Assembly: GCF_900143245.1 (NCBI RefSeq) | Contig: NZ_FRDK01000001.1 | Location: forward strand, 62,001 to 126,000 | DNA: 64,000 nt | Source: Flavobacterium fryxellicola | GTDB taxonomy: Bacteria; Bacteroidota; Bacteroidia; Flavobacteriales; Flavobacteriaceae | Reading direction: 5' to 3' | In this document: piece after piece, positions 33,792 through 42,855 of the stretch | Layout: every line of letters starts with the position of its first letter | How positions within the stretch are numbered: position 1 is the stretch's first letter | Notes under the pieces: model-generated | Told to the model about the DNA's origin: nothing | Seen by the model: the letters and a program-made list of their open reading frames with translations, nothing else | Databases searched by the model: none | Position numbers and translations under genes: made by a program

Positions 33792-35042
33792 TTACATCCC
33801 CGTTCTAATTGCTTCCACAGGATCTAATTTAGATGCCGCAATAGCAGGAAGAATTCCTGAGATCAATCCAATTGTTGCGGCCAATCCAGTTCCTAATATA
33901 ATATTACCCATCCCTAAGACGAATTCGAAATCTAAAGCTTTTGTTAAAATAACAGAAATAATCCAAACCAATAAAAGTCCAATTACGCCCCCGATCACTG
34001 ACAGGATTACTGCTTCAAATAAAAATTGAAACATAATAAATCGATTTTTGGCTCCTAATGATTTTTGGATCCCAATTAAATTAGTTCGTTCTTTTACCGA
34101 AACAAACATAATATTAGCAATGCCAAAACCGCCTACTAGTAATGAAAAACCGCTGATAATCCATCCCACAAGGTTCATTTGTCCCAAAATACCATCAATA
34201 AGATCGGTAAAACCGGAGAACACATTAATAAAAAAATTCTCAATCTCCCCTGCTTTCAAACCTCTAAAGCCTCTTAATTTTTGAGATATCTCACCTTTAT
34301 AAGCTTCCATATCCACTCCTTTTTCCGGCTTGAAAATAATTACATTGGTTAAGGACGTATTATTATCCCCGTACAATTGTCGGACAAAATTAACCGGAAT
34401 ATAAGCAGACGTATCATTACTATCCCCAAATAAACCAGAGCCTTCTTTTTTAAGAACACCGATTACCGTAAAACGTTTGCCGTATAAACGCACATTTTTG
34501 CCAATGGGCTCGGCATCTTCAAACAAGGATTTTGCAATTTCATTCCCCAAGACAATAACAGTAGATCCAGAATTGGCTTCAGATTCATTGTAGAAACGTC
34601 CTTTTTCGAATTCAAGACCTTGAATGTCTATAAATTCATGAGAAACCGGAACAATATTAATGGCACTTACCGTTTTTGAATCATATTTAATTGACTCTCT
34701 TCTGGTAAATATCTGATATGCCATTTGGTCTGTATTAGTCATACTTCCTTTCATATAAGTATATTCATCATACTTAACATTGGGAAATTGCTCTCTTTTC
34801 CATTGTGGAATTTCAGAAGGACCAAAAGAAAACTTGATTAAATAAATGGTGTTTTTATCCAAACCGCTCAAATCTTTAGAAATTTTTCTATCCAATGAAT
34901 CTACCGCAGCAAGTACTGCTATAATCGAAAAAATTCCTATCGTAACTCCTAACAAAGAAAGCAAGGTTCTTAACTTGTTATTTGTTAATGCATTCATTGC
35001 AAAACCAAAACTCTCTTTTAATAATCGAAGGTAAACTAGCAT
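33792..35042 (-). CDS. ABC transporter permease, MacB/FtsX type
   Basis: This is a 416-residue inner-membrane permease with the MacB topology. One N-terminal transmembrane helix (about 22-44, LLSLLGVTIGIFSIIAVLAA) is followed by a periplasmic MacB core domain (about 45-280) and three C-terminal helices of the FtsX domain (GFSLLVGGFGIANIMFVSVK, AVILSVIGGVIGLLLVWIIS, IILGTGLAATIGLISGILPA). It ends AIAASKLDPVEAIRTG, the usual FtsX-domain end. No ATPase or fusion-protein gene is adjacent, so it must work with components encoded elsewhere. The substrate is unknown. It is divergent from purH. Confidence 0.9.
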   Translation of the reverse strand: MLVYLRLLKESFGFAMNALTNNKLRTLLSLLGVTIGIFSIIAVLAAVDSLDRKISKDLSGLDKNTIYLIKFSFGPSEIPQWKREQFPNVKYDEYTYMKGSMTNTDQMAYQIFTRRESIKYDSKTVSAINIVPVSHEFIDIQGLEFEKGRFYNESEANSGSTVIVLGNEIAKSLFEDAEPIGKNVRLYGKRFTVIGVLKKEGSGLFGDSNDTSAYIPVNFVRQLYGDNNTSLTNVIIFKPEKGVDMEAYKGEISQKLRGFRGLKAGEIENFFINVFSGFTDLIDGILGQMNLVGWIISGFSLLVGGFGIANIMFVSVKERTNLIGIQKSLGAKNRFIMFQFLFEAVILSVIGGVIGLLLVWIISVILTKALDFEFVLGMGNIILGTGLAATIGLISGILPAIAASKLDPVEAIRTGM

Positions 35043-35208
35043 ACAATCTGTTTTGTGTTAAAGTAAAATTCCATAAATATTAATCAAAAACCTAAAGAAA
35101 AAGTGTTTCGTGGTACTGCTAAGATATGATTTTGATCGAGCCAATGAAATAGCTACAAAAATTATAATTATCTCAATTTCAAATGGCTTAATTTTGACAT
35201 TAAAAAAC

Positions 35209-35216
35209 TATTTTTG
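35209..35216 (+). promoter_or_regulatory. possible purH -7 box
   Basis: TATTTTTG matches TAnnTTTG and lies 23 bases before the purH start. The nearest TTG (35194-35196) is only 12 bases upstream, too close for a normal -33 element. Confidence 0.4.
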
Positions 35217-35239
35217 CATTTTATAACAATAACTACATA

Positions 35240-36766
35240 ATGAGCACAACTAAAACAATTCAATCGGCCTTAATCTCCGTTTTTTCGAAAGAGGGATTAG
35301 AACCTATAGTAAGACAACTAAACAGTCAAAATGTTACACTTTATTCTACCGGTGGAACAGAAGATTTCATAAAAAACCTTGGAATTCCAGTAATCCCTGT
35401 AGAAGATGTGACCTCCTACCCTTCGATTCTGGGTGGTAGAGTCAAGACCTTGCATCCTAAAGTTTTTGGAGGCATATTAAATCGCCAAGATAATGAAAGT
35501 GATGTTCAACAAATGCAAGAGTTTAACATTCCCCAAATTGACTTGGTTATTGTTGACTTATATCCTTTTGAAAAAACGGTTGCTTCGGGAGCAGCTGAAG
35601 CCGATATTATTGAAAAAATTGATATTGGTGGTATTTCGTTAATTCGCGCTGCTGCAAAAAACTTCAAAGATACTGTCATCGTAGCGTCAGTACATCAATA
35701 TAGTTTATTGCTGGATATGATTACGGAGCAAAATGGCGCAACGACATTGGAAGACAGAAAATTATTGGCGACAAAGGCATTTCATGTTTCTTCTCATTAT
35801 GATACTGCTATCTTTAATTACTTCAACACGGACGAGACCATTTATAAAGAAAGCATCGAAAATGGCCAAATTTTAAGATATGGAGAAAATCCACATCAAA
35901 AAGGATTTTTCTTTGGTGATTTTGAAGCTATGTTCAACAAAGTACACGGCAAAGAGCTGTCCTACAACAATTTATTAGATGTAGATGCTGCAGTAAATTT
36001 GATCAATGAATTTAAAAATGACGGCCCTACATTTGCCATATTAAAACACAATAATGCTTGTGGATTAGCAACAAGAACTACCATTAATGAAGCATATTTA
36101 GCCGCATTGGCTTGTGATCCGACTTCGGCTTTTGGTGGTGTTTTAATTTCCAATGTTAAAATTGATACAGCAACGGCTGTTGAAATAAACAAACTATTTT
36201 GTGAGGTTGTCATTGCTCCAGAATACGATCCAGAAGCAACGGTTATTTTACAGGAGAAGAAAAACAGAATTATATTAGTTCAAAATGAAGTAGCATTACC
36301 AGAAAAATTAGTGCGAACTTGCTTAAATGGAATTTTAGTTCAGGAAAGAAATAACGTTACTGACAATAAAGAAGCACTAAGAACCGTTACAACAACTGCG
36401 CCTACTGAACAAGAAATTCAAGATCTAATATTTGCTTCTAAAATTTGCAAAAATACAAAATCTAATACGATTGTTTTTGCAAAAGACGGCACACTTATTG
36501 CTTCGGGCACTGGACAAACCTCTAGAGTTGACGCCTTGCTTCAGGCCATTGAAAAAGCTAAAACTTTTGGATTTGACTTGCATGGAGCGTCGATGGCCAG
36601 CGATGCCTTTTTCCCTTTTCCAGACTGTGTGGAAATAGCGCATAAAGCTGGAATAACGGCTGTAATTCAGCCCGGAGGCTCGATAAAAGACGAATTCAGC
36701 ATTAATTATTGCAACGAAAATAAAGTTGCAATGGTATTTACAGGAACTCGTCATTTTAAACATTAA
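35240..36766 (+). CDS. purH: bifunctional AICAR transformylase / IMP cyclohydrolase
   Basis: This 508-residue enzyme performs the last two steps of IMP synthesis. The N-terminal MGS-like cyclohydrolase domain (about 1-140) shows ALISVFSKEGLEPIVRQLNS, LYSTGGTEDFIKNLGIPV and GGRVKTLHPKVFGGIL. The C-terminal transformylase domain has LRYGENPHQKGFFFGD, AILKHNNACGLATR (catalytic Lys-His), DPTSAFGGVLISN, and the terminal FFPFPDCVEIAHKAGI with IQPGGSIKDEFSINYCNE. It is a single gene followed closely by mreB, which has its own -7 box. Confidence 0.97.
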   Translation: MSTTKTIQSALISVFSKEGLEPIVRQLNSQNVTLYSTGGTEDFIKNLGIPVIPVEDVTSYPSILGGRVKTLHPKVFGGILNRQDNESDVQQMQEFNIPQIDLVIVDLYPFEKTVASGAAEADIIEKIDIGGISLIRAAAKNFKDTVIVASVHQYSLLLDMITEQNGATTLEDRKLLATKAFHVSSHYDTAIFNYFNTDETIYKESIENGQILRYGENPHQKGFFFGDFEAMFNKVHGKELSYNNLLDVDAAVNLINEFKNDGPTFAILKHNNACGLATRTTINEAYLAALACDPTSAFGGVLISNVKIDTATAVEINKLFCEVVIAPEYDPEATVILQEKKNRIILVQNEVALPEKLVRTCLNGILVQERNNVTDNKEALRTVTTTAPTEQEIQDLIFASKICKNTKSNTIVFAKDGTLIASGTGQTSRVDALLQAIEKAKTFGFDLHGASMASDAFFPFPDCVEIAHKAGITAVIQPGGSIKDEFSINYCNENKVAMVFTGTRHFKH

Positions 36767-36772
36767 TTTGTT

Positions 36773-36780
36773 TAACTTTG
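36773..36780 (+). promoter_or_regulatory. possible mreB -7 box
   Basis: TAACTTTG is a perfect TAnnTTTG match between purH and mreB, 39 bases before the mreB start. It suggests the shape operon is not simply read through from purH. Confidence 0.42.
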
Positions 36781-36819
36781 TCCGTCACAAATTTATAACT
36801 TTTAACCCTTAAAAAACTT

Positions 36820-37848
36820 ATGGGATTTTTTGATTTCATGACCGAGGATATTGCGATAGACCTTGGTACCGCTAATACTTTAATCATACATAATGATAAA
36901 GTTGTAATTGACAGCCCATCCATAGTAGCTAGAGATAGAGTATCAGGCAAAATCATTGCTGTAGGTAAAGAAGCAAGTATGATGCAGGGTAAAACACATG
37001 AAAATATTAAGACGATTAGACCCTTAAAAGATGGTGTAATTGCTGATTTTGATGCTTCTGAAAAAATGATAAGCTTGTTTATAAAAAGCATACCCGCTTT
37101 AAAGAAAAGAATGTTTACACCCGCATTACGAATGGTTGTTTGTATCCCTTCAGGCATTACTGAGGTGGAAATGAGAGCTGTAAAAGAGTCTTGTGAAAGG
37201 GTTAATGGTAAAGAAGTATATTTAATTCACGAACCTATGGCAGCAGCTATTGGTATTGGTATTGATATTATGCAACCTAAGGGAAACATGATTGTAGATA
37301 TCGGTGGTGGAACAACTGAAATTGCAGTAATCGCCTTAGGTGGAATTGTATGCGACAAATCAGTTAAAATTGCTGGTGATGTTTTTACAAATGACATTGT
37401 ATATTATATGCGTACCCAACATAACCTTTTTGTAGGAGAAACAACGGCTGAAAAAATAAAAATTCAAATTGGCGCTGCCATAGAAGATCTAGAAACTCCT
37501 CCCGAAGACATGTCAGTTCAAGGTAGAGATTTATTGACCGGTAAACCAAAACAAGTTGAAGTTTCATATCGAGAAATTGCTAAAGCATTAGACAAATCGA
37601 TACAACGCATTGAGGATGCCGTAATGGAAACCTTATCTCAAACACCTCCAGAATTAGCTGCAGATATTTACAACACAGGTATTTACCTTGCCGGTGGAGG
37701 ATCAATGCTAAGAGGTCTGGACAAAAGAATTTCTCAAAAAACAGACTTACCTGTTTACATAGCAGAAGATCCATTAAGAGCCGTTGTTAGAGGAACTGGC
37801 ATGGCCCTTAAAAATATCGTGAAATTTAAAAGTATCCTGATAAAATAA
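36820..37848 (+). CDS. mreB: rod shape-determining actin homologue MreB
   Basis: This 342-residue bacterial actin polymerises under the membrane and guides lateral wall synthesis. Actin-fold signatures are phosphate 1 IAIDLGTANTLIIH near 12-25, ALRMVVCIPSGITEVEMRAV near 103, LIHEPMAAAIGIGIDI, phosphate 2 MIVDIGGGTTEIAVIALGGI near 157-176, and the adenosine motif IYLAGGGSMLRGLDKRI near 289. It is the first gene of mreB-mreC-mreD-mrdA-rodA. A 15-bp hairpin with a long loop lies in the 101-base gap to mreC and may set the ratio of abundant MreB to the membrane proteins. Confidence 0.97.
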   Translation: MGFFDFMTEDIAIDLGTANTLIIHNDKVVIDSPSIVARDRVSGKIIAVGKEASMMQGKTHENIKTIRPLKDGVIADFDASEKMISLFIKSIPALKKRMFTPALRMVVCIPSGITEVEMRAVKESCERVNGKEVYLIHEPMAAAIGIGIDIMQPKGNMIVDIGGGTTEIAVIALGGIVCDKSVKIAGDVFTNDIVYYMRTQHNLFVGETTAEKIKIQIGAAIEDLETPPEDMSVQGRDLLTGKPKQVEVSYREIAKALDKSIQRIEDAVMETLSQTPPELAADIYNTGIYLAGGGSMLRGLDKRISQKTDLPVYIAEDPLRAVVRGTGMALKNIVKFKSILIK

Positions 37849-37855
37849 GAAAAAC

Positions 37856-37914
37856 TAAATTCTAAATTCCGATATATATTTGATAAAAATAGGCCTATTG
37901 GGATTTAGAATTTA
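37856..37914 (+). repeat. inverted repeat between mreB and mreC
   Basis: TAAATTCTAAATTCC (37856-37870) pairs over 15 bp with one G-T pair with GGGATTTAGAATTTA (37900-37914). The loop is 29 bases. A few T-rich bases follow (ACTTTTGATTTATTT). It could be a partial terminator or a processing site. Confidence 0.6.
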
Positions 37915-37949
37915 ACTTTTGATTTATTTAAAATATTTAATTTTAAACA

Positions 37950-38774
37950 ATGCAGCAAATATTTAATTTTATTTTTAAAAACAGTAACAGAATACTGTTT
38001 TTGCTGCTTTTAGGGATATCGTTATCACTTACGATTCAGTCTCATTCCTTTCATAGAAGCAAAATAATAAGTTCTGCAAACTTTTTAAGTGGTGGCGTCT
38101 ATGAAAAAGTAAACAATCTAAATGAGTATTTAAATTTAAAAACTCAAAATGATGCGCTTGCTCTTGAAAATGCCAAGCTCAAAAGCCTTCTTTTTAATTC
38201 TGAAGATACAACTTCCGCAAGAAAATTAGACAGCCTGAAAGGTGTCAAAGTAGAAGATCTAATTGTATCCAAAGTAATCCACAATTCTTATAATGTTTAT
38301 GAAAATTACCTAACGTTAAATTCAGGTGAATTACAAGGCGTAAAAACTGATATGGGCGTTGTAAATAGCTTGGGTATTATAGGTATAATAGAAAACACAT
38401 CTCCCAAATATGCCACTGTAATCAGCATTTTGAACAAAAGAACTCAGATCAATGCCAAAATTAAAAAATCCAATCATTTTGGTTCATTGAACTGGAATGG
38501 AAAAAGTACTGGTTTTGTACAACTGACCGATCTTCCAAGATTAGCATTGATAAAGATAGGAGACACCATTGTTACTGGAGGACAATCTGTTATTTTTCCT
38601 GAAAATATCAACATAGGGACAATAGCGAAGATTTATAGAGATACACAAACTAACTTTTACACCTTGGATGTTAAACTTTTTAATGACATGACCAATCTGG
38701 GCCATGTTTATATTATAAAAAGTAAAGATCGCGACGAAATTACTAATTTAGAAAAAAGAGAAAAAGATGAATAG
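37950..38774 (+). CDS. mreC: rod shape-determining protein MreC
   Basis: This 274-residue bitopic protein has a transmembrane helix near residues 14-31 (ILFLLLLGISLSLTIQS), then a coiled-coil stretch (about 55-90, LKTQNDALALENAKLKSLLF), then the periplasmic beta-barrel pair with GVVNSLGIIGIIENTSPKYA and VSILNKRTQINAKIKKSNHF, and GDTIVTGGQSVIFPENINIG. In the elongasome MreC bridges MreB/MreD to PBP2. It overlaps mreD by eight bases. Confidence 0.93.
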   Translation: MQQIFNFIFKNSNRILFLLLLGISLSLTIQSHSFHRSKIISSANFLSGGVYEKVNNLNEYLNLKTQNDALALENAKLKSLLFNSEDTTSARKLDSLKGVKVEDLIVSKVIHNSYNVYENYLTLNSGELQGVKTDMGVVNSLGIIGIIENTSPKYATVISILNKRTQINAKIKKSNHFGSLNWNGKSTGFVQLTDLPRLALIKIGDTIVTGGQSVIFPENINIGTIAKIYRDTQTNFYTLDVKLFNDMTNLGHVYIIKSKDRDEITNLEKREKDE

Positions 38775-39273
38775 CACCTTGTTAGTCAACATTTTCCGAT
38801 TTATACTGTTATTAGCCATTCAGATTATCATATTTAACAACATGAATTTTTTGGGCTATATCAGTCCTTTTCCTTATATTTTATTCATCATATTGTACCC
38901 TGTAAATGGCAATAAATCTGGTTTAGTGGCGGCCAGTTTTTTACTTGGAATCATTATGGATCTTTTTAGTAATTCAGGAGGAACACATGCAACGGCGTGT
39001 TTAGTTTTGGCTTATTTTAGACCCTCAATTTTTAAGTTTGCCTTCGGATTGAGTTACGAATATCAAACTATAAAATTGAATGATGTTTTAACACCACAAC
39101 GATTCTCTTTTATATTATTATCAGTAGTTATTCATCACTTTACCTTGTTTTTACTAGAAGCATTCCAGTTGTCTTATATCCTAGACACCTTAATAACAAC
39201 ATTATTAAGTACTGTATTCACCATTATAATATGCATTATCATCATATACCTTATTAAGCCCAATAAAAGATGA
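38767..39273 (+). CDS. mreD: rod shape-determining protein MreD
   Basis: This 168-residue membrane protein has about five hydrophobic helices (VNIFRFILLLAIQIIIFNN, FPYILFIILYPV, LVAASFLLGIIMDLFSNSGG, FILLSVVIHHFTLFLLEAF, LLSTVFTIIICIIIIYLI). The GIIMDLFSNSGG segment is typical of MreD. Sequence conservation in this family is low, and position between mreC and mrdA is strong supporting evidence. It overlaps both neighbours (eight and four bases), indicating tightly coupled translation. Confidence 0.92.
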   Translation: MNSTLLVNIFRFILLLAIQIIIFNNMNFLGYISPFPYILFIILYPVNGNKSGLVAASFLLGIIMDLFSNSGGTHATACLVLAYFRPSIFKFAFGLSYEYQTIKLNDVLTPQRFSFILLSVVIHHFTLFLLEAFQLSYILDTLITTLLSTVFTIIICIIIIYLIKPNKR

Positions 39274-41222
39274 GAAAAGTCTTGTTGCCTTCTTTAATTA
39301 TTCTTGCTACTTCTCTACTTGTGATGCGAATCTTTTATTTGCAGGTGGTTGACGATACCTTGAAATTAAAATCGGAAAATAATGCTATTAAAAAAAAATA
39401 CGAGTATCCTGAACGAGGTTACATCTATGATAGAAAAGGGAAGTTATTGGTAGCTAATCAAGCGTCCTATGACATCATGGTAATACCTCGAGAAGTAAAA
39501 AAAATAGATACTGTAGAATTTTGCCAATTATTAAATATCACCAAAGAAGCTTTTATAAAAAATATTAAAAAGGCCAAAATATATAGTCCTCGCCTTCCCT
39601 CTGTTTTTTTATCTCAGTTAAACAAAAGTGAATTTGCTGCGTTTCAAGAAAAAATACGAAAATACGAAGGATTTTATGTTCAAAAACGTTCTCTTAGGGA
39701 TTACGAAGTGGCTTTTGGCGCTAATGTTTTTGGATTTATAACTCAGGTGAATGAAAAATTAGTGGCTAAAAATCCATACTACAACAGTGGGGATTTAATA
39801 GGCCGGCAGGGTGTAGAGGAAAGCTATGAAGATCTTTTACGAGGCATTAAAGGGGTGAAATATATCCAAAAAGATAAATACAACCGCGAAATTGGCTCTT
39901 ACAAGGATGGGAAATACGATACTATCGCTGTGCAGGGTGAAGATATTAATCTTACGATAGATGCGGAACTGCAAAAATATGGGGAAGAATTAATGATTAA
40001 TAAAAGGGGGGGAATTGTTGCCATTGAACCTAGCACAGGAGAAATACTGGCCTTAGTTACCGCACCATCTTACGACCCTTCCATATTAGTGGGAAGACAA
40101 CGATCTAAAAACTACACTGAATTATACCGCGATTCTATCGCAAAACCTTTATACGACAGAGGATTGTTGGCTGAATACCCTCCTGGTTCCCCTTTCAAAA
40201 TTTTGACTGGTCTCGTTGCTCTTCAAGAAGGAGTAATTGACGAGAACACAACTGTCAGTTGTAATCATGGTTTTAGTTATGCTAGAGGTCGATTCATGCG
40301 CTGCCATTGCAGAGGTGGTGCCCTTCAATTGCACCGAGGAATTTATGAGTCCTGCAATTCCTATTTTGCGACAGCTTATATGAAAACCATAAATAAATAT
40401 GCTAAACCGGCTCAAGCGGTTGACGTGTGGAGCAATCACATTCGAAGCTTTGGACTTGGACAATTTATGGGATACGATTTACCAACAGGTAAAAGAGGCA
40501 AAATACCAGATTCTAAAACCTACAAAAGAATTTATCCTAATGGTGGCTGGAGAAGTACTACAATTATTTCAAATTCAATAGGTCAAGGAGAGGTTGTGAT
40601 GACGCCAATTCAACTTGCTAACATGATGGCAACAATAGCTAATCAAGGATATTACTATACTCCTCATATCATAAAAAGAATCGAAGGACATACAATTGAT
40701 AAAAAATTCACAACCAAACATGTAACTACGATTGACAAAAAATATTTCAAACCAATTATAAGCGGCCTTTTTGATGTTTATAATATGGGTACCGCAAGCG
40801 CTCTTAAAGTAGAGGGAATTGACATTTGCGGTAAAACCGGAACTGCTGAAAACTTCGCAAAAATAGGAGGTCAAAGAGTGCAATTAAAGGATCATTCCAT
40901 ATTTGTAGCTTTTGCACCAAAGGACAATCCAAAAATCGCCATTGCCATTATGGTTGAAAATGGAGGTTTTGGAGCTACGATCGCTGGACCAATTGCCAGC
41001 TTGATGATTGAAAAGTACCTCCGTCAAAAGATTACAAGACTTGATTTAGAAAAAAGAATTCTTGCTACAAGTTTACAAAGTCAATATGCTAAACTAGGTG
41101 GACTTTCTGAGGCAGTAAAATTACAGTTAAGAATTAGCGATTCACTTCTAAAAAAGAAAACAGTAATTCCAACTGTCAAAGTAAAAATAGATTCTACAAA
41201 AGAGAAAAAACAAGCTATTTAA
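39270..41222 (+). CDS. mrdA: penicillin-binding protein 2, elongasome transpeptidase
   Basis: This 650-residue class B PBP crosslinks lateral wall peptidoglycan with RodA. A single N-terminal membrane anchor (LLPSLIILATSLLVMRIFYL) precedes the PBP dimerisation domain (ERGYIYDRKGKLLVANQASY, GRQGVEESYEDLLRGIKG) and the transpeptidase domain with catalytic SxxK at S307-K310 (PPGSPFKILTG; the common form is PGSTFK), SxN in IISNSIGQGE, and KTG in DICGKTGTAENF. A charged tail follows residue 590. Overlap of four bases with mreD and a five-base gap to rodA fix it in the shape operon. Confidence 0.96.
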   Translation: MRKVLLPSLIILATSLLVMRIFYLQVVDDTLKLKSENNAIKKKYEYPERGYIYDRKGKLLVANQASYDIMVIPREVKKIDTVEFCQLLNITKEAFIKNIKKAKIYSPRLPSVFLSQLNKSEFAAFQEKIRKYEGFYVQKRSLRDYEVAFGANVFGFITQVNEKLVAKNPYYNSGDLIGRQGVEESYEDLLRGIKGVKYIQKDKYNREIGSYKDGKYDTIAVQGEDINLTIDAELQKYGEELMINKRGGIVAIEPSTGEILALVTAPSYDPSILVGRQRSKNYTELYRDSIAKPLYDRGLLAEYPPGSPFKILTGLVALQEGVIDENTTVSCNHGFSYARGRFMRCHCRGGALQLHRGIYESCNSYFATAYMKTINKYAKPAQAVDVWSNHIRSFGLGQFMGYDLPTGKRGKIPDSKTYKRIYPNGGWRSTTIISNSIGQGEVVMTPIQLANMMATIANQGYYYTPHIIKRIEGHTIDKKFTTKHVTTIDKKYFKPIISGLFDVYNMGTASALKVEGIDICGKTGTAENFAKIGGQRVQLKDHSIFVAFAPKDNPKIAIAIMVENGGFGATIAGPIASLMIEKYLRQKITRLDLEKRILATSLQSQYAKLGGLSEAVKLQLRISDSLLKKKTVIPTVKVKIDSTKEKKQAI

Positions 41223-41227
41223 TCCTG

Positions 41228-42463
41228 ATGAAAAACCAAAGTGTAACAAATAATATTGACTGGATAAGCATAATCATTTATGCGTTGTTGGTTATTTTGG
41301 GTTGGCTAAACATCTATTCGTCTTCCTTATCATCTATGGAAGATACTTATGAAAAACAATTGATTTTCATCGTACTAACCATTCCTTTAATTTTTGTTGT
41401 ACTATCGGTTGACGGGAAATTCTATGAGAAATACGCCAGTATAATTTTTGGGATTTCATTATTAACATTAGCGGGCTTATTCTTATTTGGTAAAACTATC
41501 GCAGGACAACGCTGTTGGTATGCCATAGGAAGTTTTACAATACAGCCCTCTGAATTTGCAAAAGCAGCAACAGCATTAGCTTTGGCAAAATATTTAAGCG
41601 ATACCCAGATCAATCTAAAAGATGTGGCTCGACAATGGCAGGCTCTCGCAATCATCATATTACCTGTTCTGCTGATTTTACCACAACCCGATCCAGGAAG
41701 TGCATTAATCTATAGTATATTTATCATTGTTTTATACCGTGAAGGGCTTCCATCATGGTATGTTTGGACCGGCTTTGTAACTATTTTTTTGTTTGTATTA
41801 ACGCTGGTTTTAGAGCCCCAATATGTCATTCTCATTGGATTGGCGGTTATTATTATTGTGCACTTGAAATCTCGATTAGCAGACAGAAATATCGTTCTAA
41901 GCAGTATTCTCTTCGTGCTAATTTCAGGATTCGTTCTCTCTGTGGATTATGTTTTCGACAATGTATTTAAACAACATCATAGGGATCGTTTCAACATCCT
42001 TTTAGGGAAGACTGTAGACATGAAAGGCATTGGATACAATACCAATCAATCTGAAATTGCTATAGGATCTGGCGGTTGGTTTGGAAAAGGATTTCTGGAA
42101 GGAACGCAAACTAAAGGAGGTTTTGTCCCTGAACAACATACCGATTATATTTTCACAACAGTAGGCGAGGAATGGGGCTTTGTTGGCTCTTTGGCTGTTA
42201 TAGCTCTTTTCGCAGGTTTGTTACTTAGAATAATCTATTTGGCCGAAAGGCAAAAAACAAAATTCAGTAGGGTTTACGGGTATTGTGTGGCAGGTATTTT
42301 ATTTATGCACTTTTTTGTGAATATCGCAATGGTTATTGGTATTTTTCCAACCATTGGAGTTCCGCTTCCCTTCTTTTCATACGGAGGTTCCGGTTTATGG
42401 GGATTTACAATATTACTATTTATATTCATAAAAATGGATGCAAATAAAGTGAACGAATGGTAG
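41228..42463 (+). CDS. rodA: peptidoglycan glycosyltransferase RodA (SEDS family)
   Basis: This 411-residue polytopic SEDS protein polymerises glycan strands with its partner PBP2, encoded just upstream. Family landmarks are the first helix WISIIIYALLVILGWLNIYS, AGQRCWYAIGSFTIQPSEFA near 96-115, LLILPQPDPGSALIYSIFII (catalytic-region Asp in QPDPGSA), the long periplasmic loop with EQHTDYIFTTVGEEWGFVGS, and the final VPLPFFSYGGSGL. It is the last gene of the operon. No clear terminator hairpin follows directly; the 320 bases after it hold no intact gene. Confidence 0.96.
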   Translation: MKNQSVTNNIDWISIIIYALLVILGWLNIYSSSLSSMEDTYEKQLIFIVLTIPLIFVVLSVDGKFYEKYASIIFGISLLTLAGLFLFGKTIAGQRCWYAIGSFTIQPSEFAKAATALALAKYLSDTQINLKDVARQWQALAIIILPVLLILPQPDPGSALIYSIFIIVLYREGLPSWYVWTGFVTIFLFVLTLVLEPQYVILIGLAVIIIVHLKSRLADRNIVLSSILFVLISGFVLSVDYVFDNVFKQHHRDRFNILLGKTVDMKGIGYNTNQSEIAIGSGGWFGKGFLEGTQTKGGFVPEQHTDYIFTTVGEEWGFVGSLAVIALFAGLLLRIIYLAERQKTKFSRVYGYCVAGILFMHFFVNIAMVIGIFPTIGVPLPFFSYGGSGLWGFTILLFIFIKMDANKVNEW

Positions 42464-42780
42464 CTTGACAACTTTTAGTCCTACACGATTTATTGTAAAA
42501 AACATAAAATAACAGCCGTAAACCATCACCATTTAGACTTTGATAAGCACCTTTCAAAATCAGGTGACGTTACCTAGATCACTGCTACTATAATAAGCAA
42601 TCCAAGAATTCTGATGGTGAGTTGAAAGAAATTACTATCTTAATGTAAACCAAATTGAGCGCGCTATATTTCTAAAAAAAAGAGGATTAGAGCTCAATTA
42701 CAATCTGTAAATTCAGGACTGAAAAGACAGTAGTCAACTACCATCACAATCCAAATAAGCAATGAAATCCCAGTAATAAA
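42464..42780. other. 317-base stretch without an intact gene
   Basis: I see no ORF of useful length on either strand, no promoter box and no RNA gene. One plus-strand stretch (about 42594-42648) reads NKQSKNSDGELKEITILM before a stop. Its NSDGE(L/I)KEI pattern is reminiscent of the periplasmic tails of Bacteroidota M56/BlaR1-type proteins, so this may be the rest of a decayed gene. That reading is weak. Confidence 0.3.
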
Positions 42781-42824
42781 ATAAAAATGCCCTAGAAACT
42801 CAATCGAATTTCAAGGGCATTTAT
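42781..42824 (-). terminator. terminator of the tail-specific protease gene
   Basis: AAATGCCCT (42785-42793) pairs with AGGGCATTT (42814-42822). On the minus strand it is followed by TTTTATTTTATT. Confidence 0.75.
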
Positions 42825-42855
42825 AAATTAAATCGTTACTAAAAAAAGGAAAATA

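Noticed and set aside
36425..37157. Minus-strand ORFs of 112 and 133 codons over purH and mreB
   Set aside because: Both lie opposite conserved coding sequence and show no motif or start context.
42464..42855. tRNA or other structured RNA gene after rodA
   Set aside because: No cloverleaf arms or CCA-type ends are visible; the only clear structure is the protease terminator.
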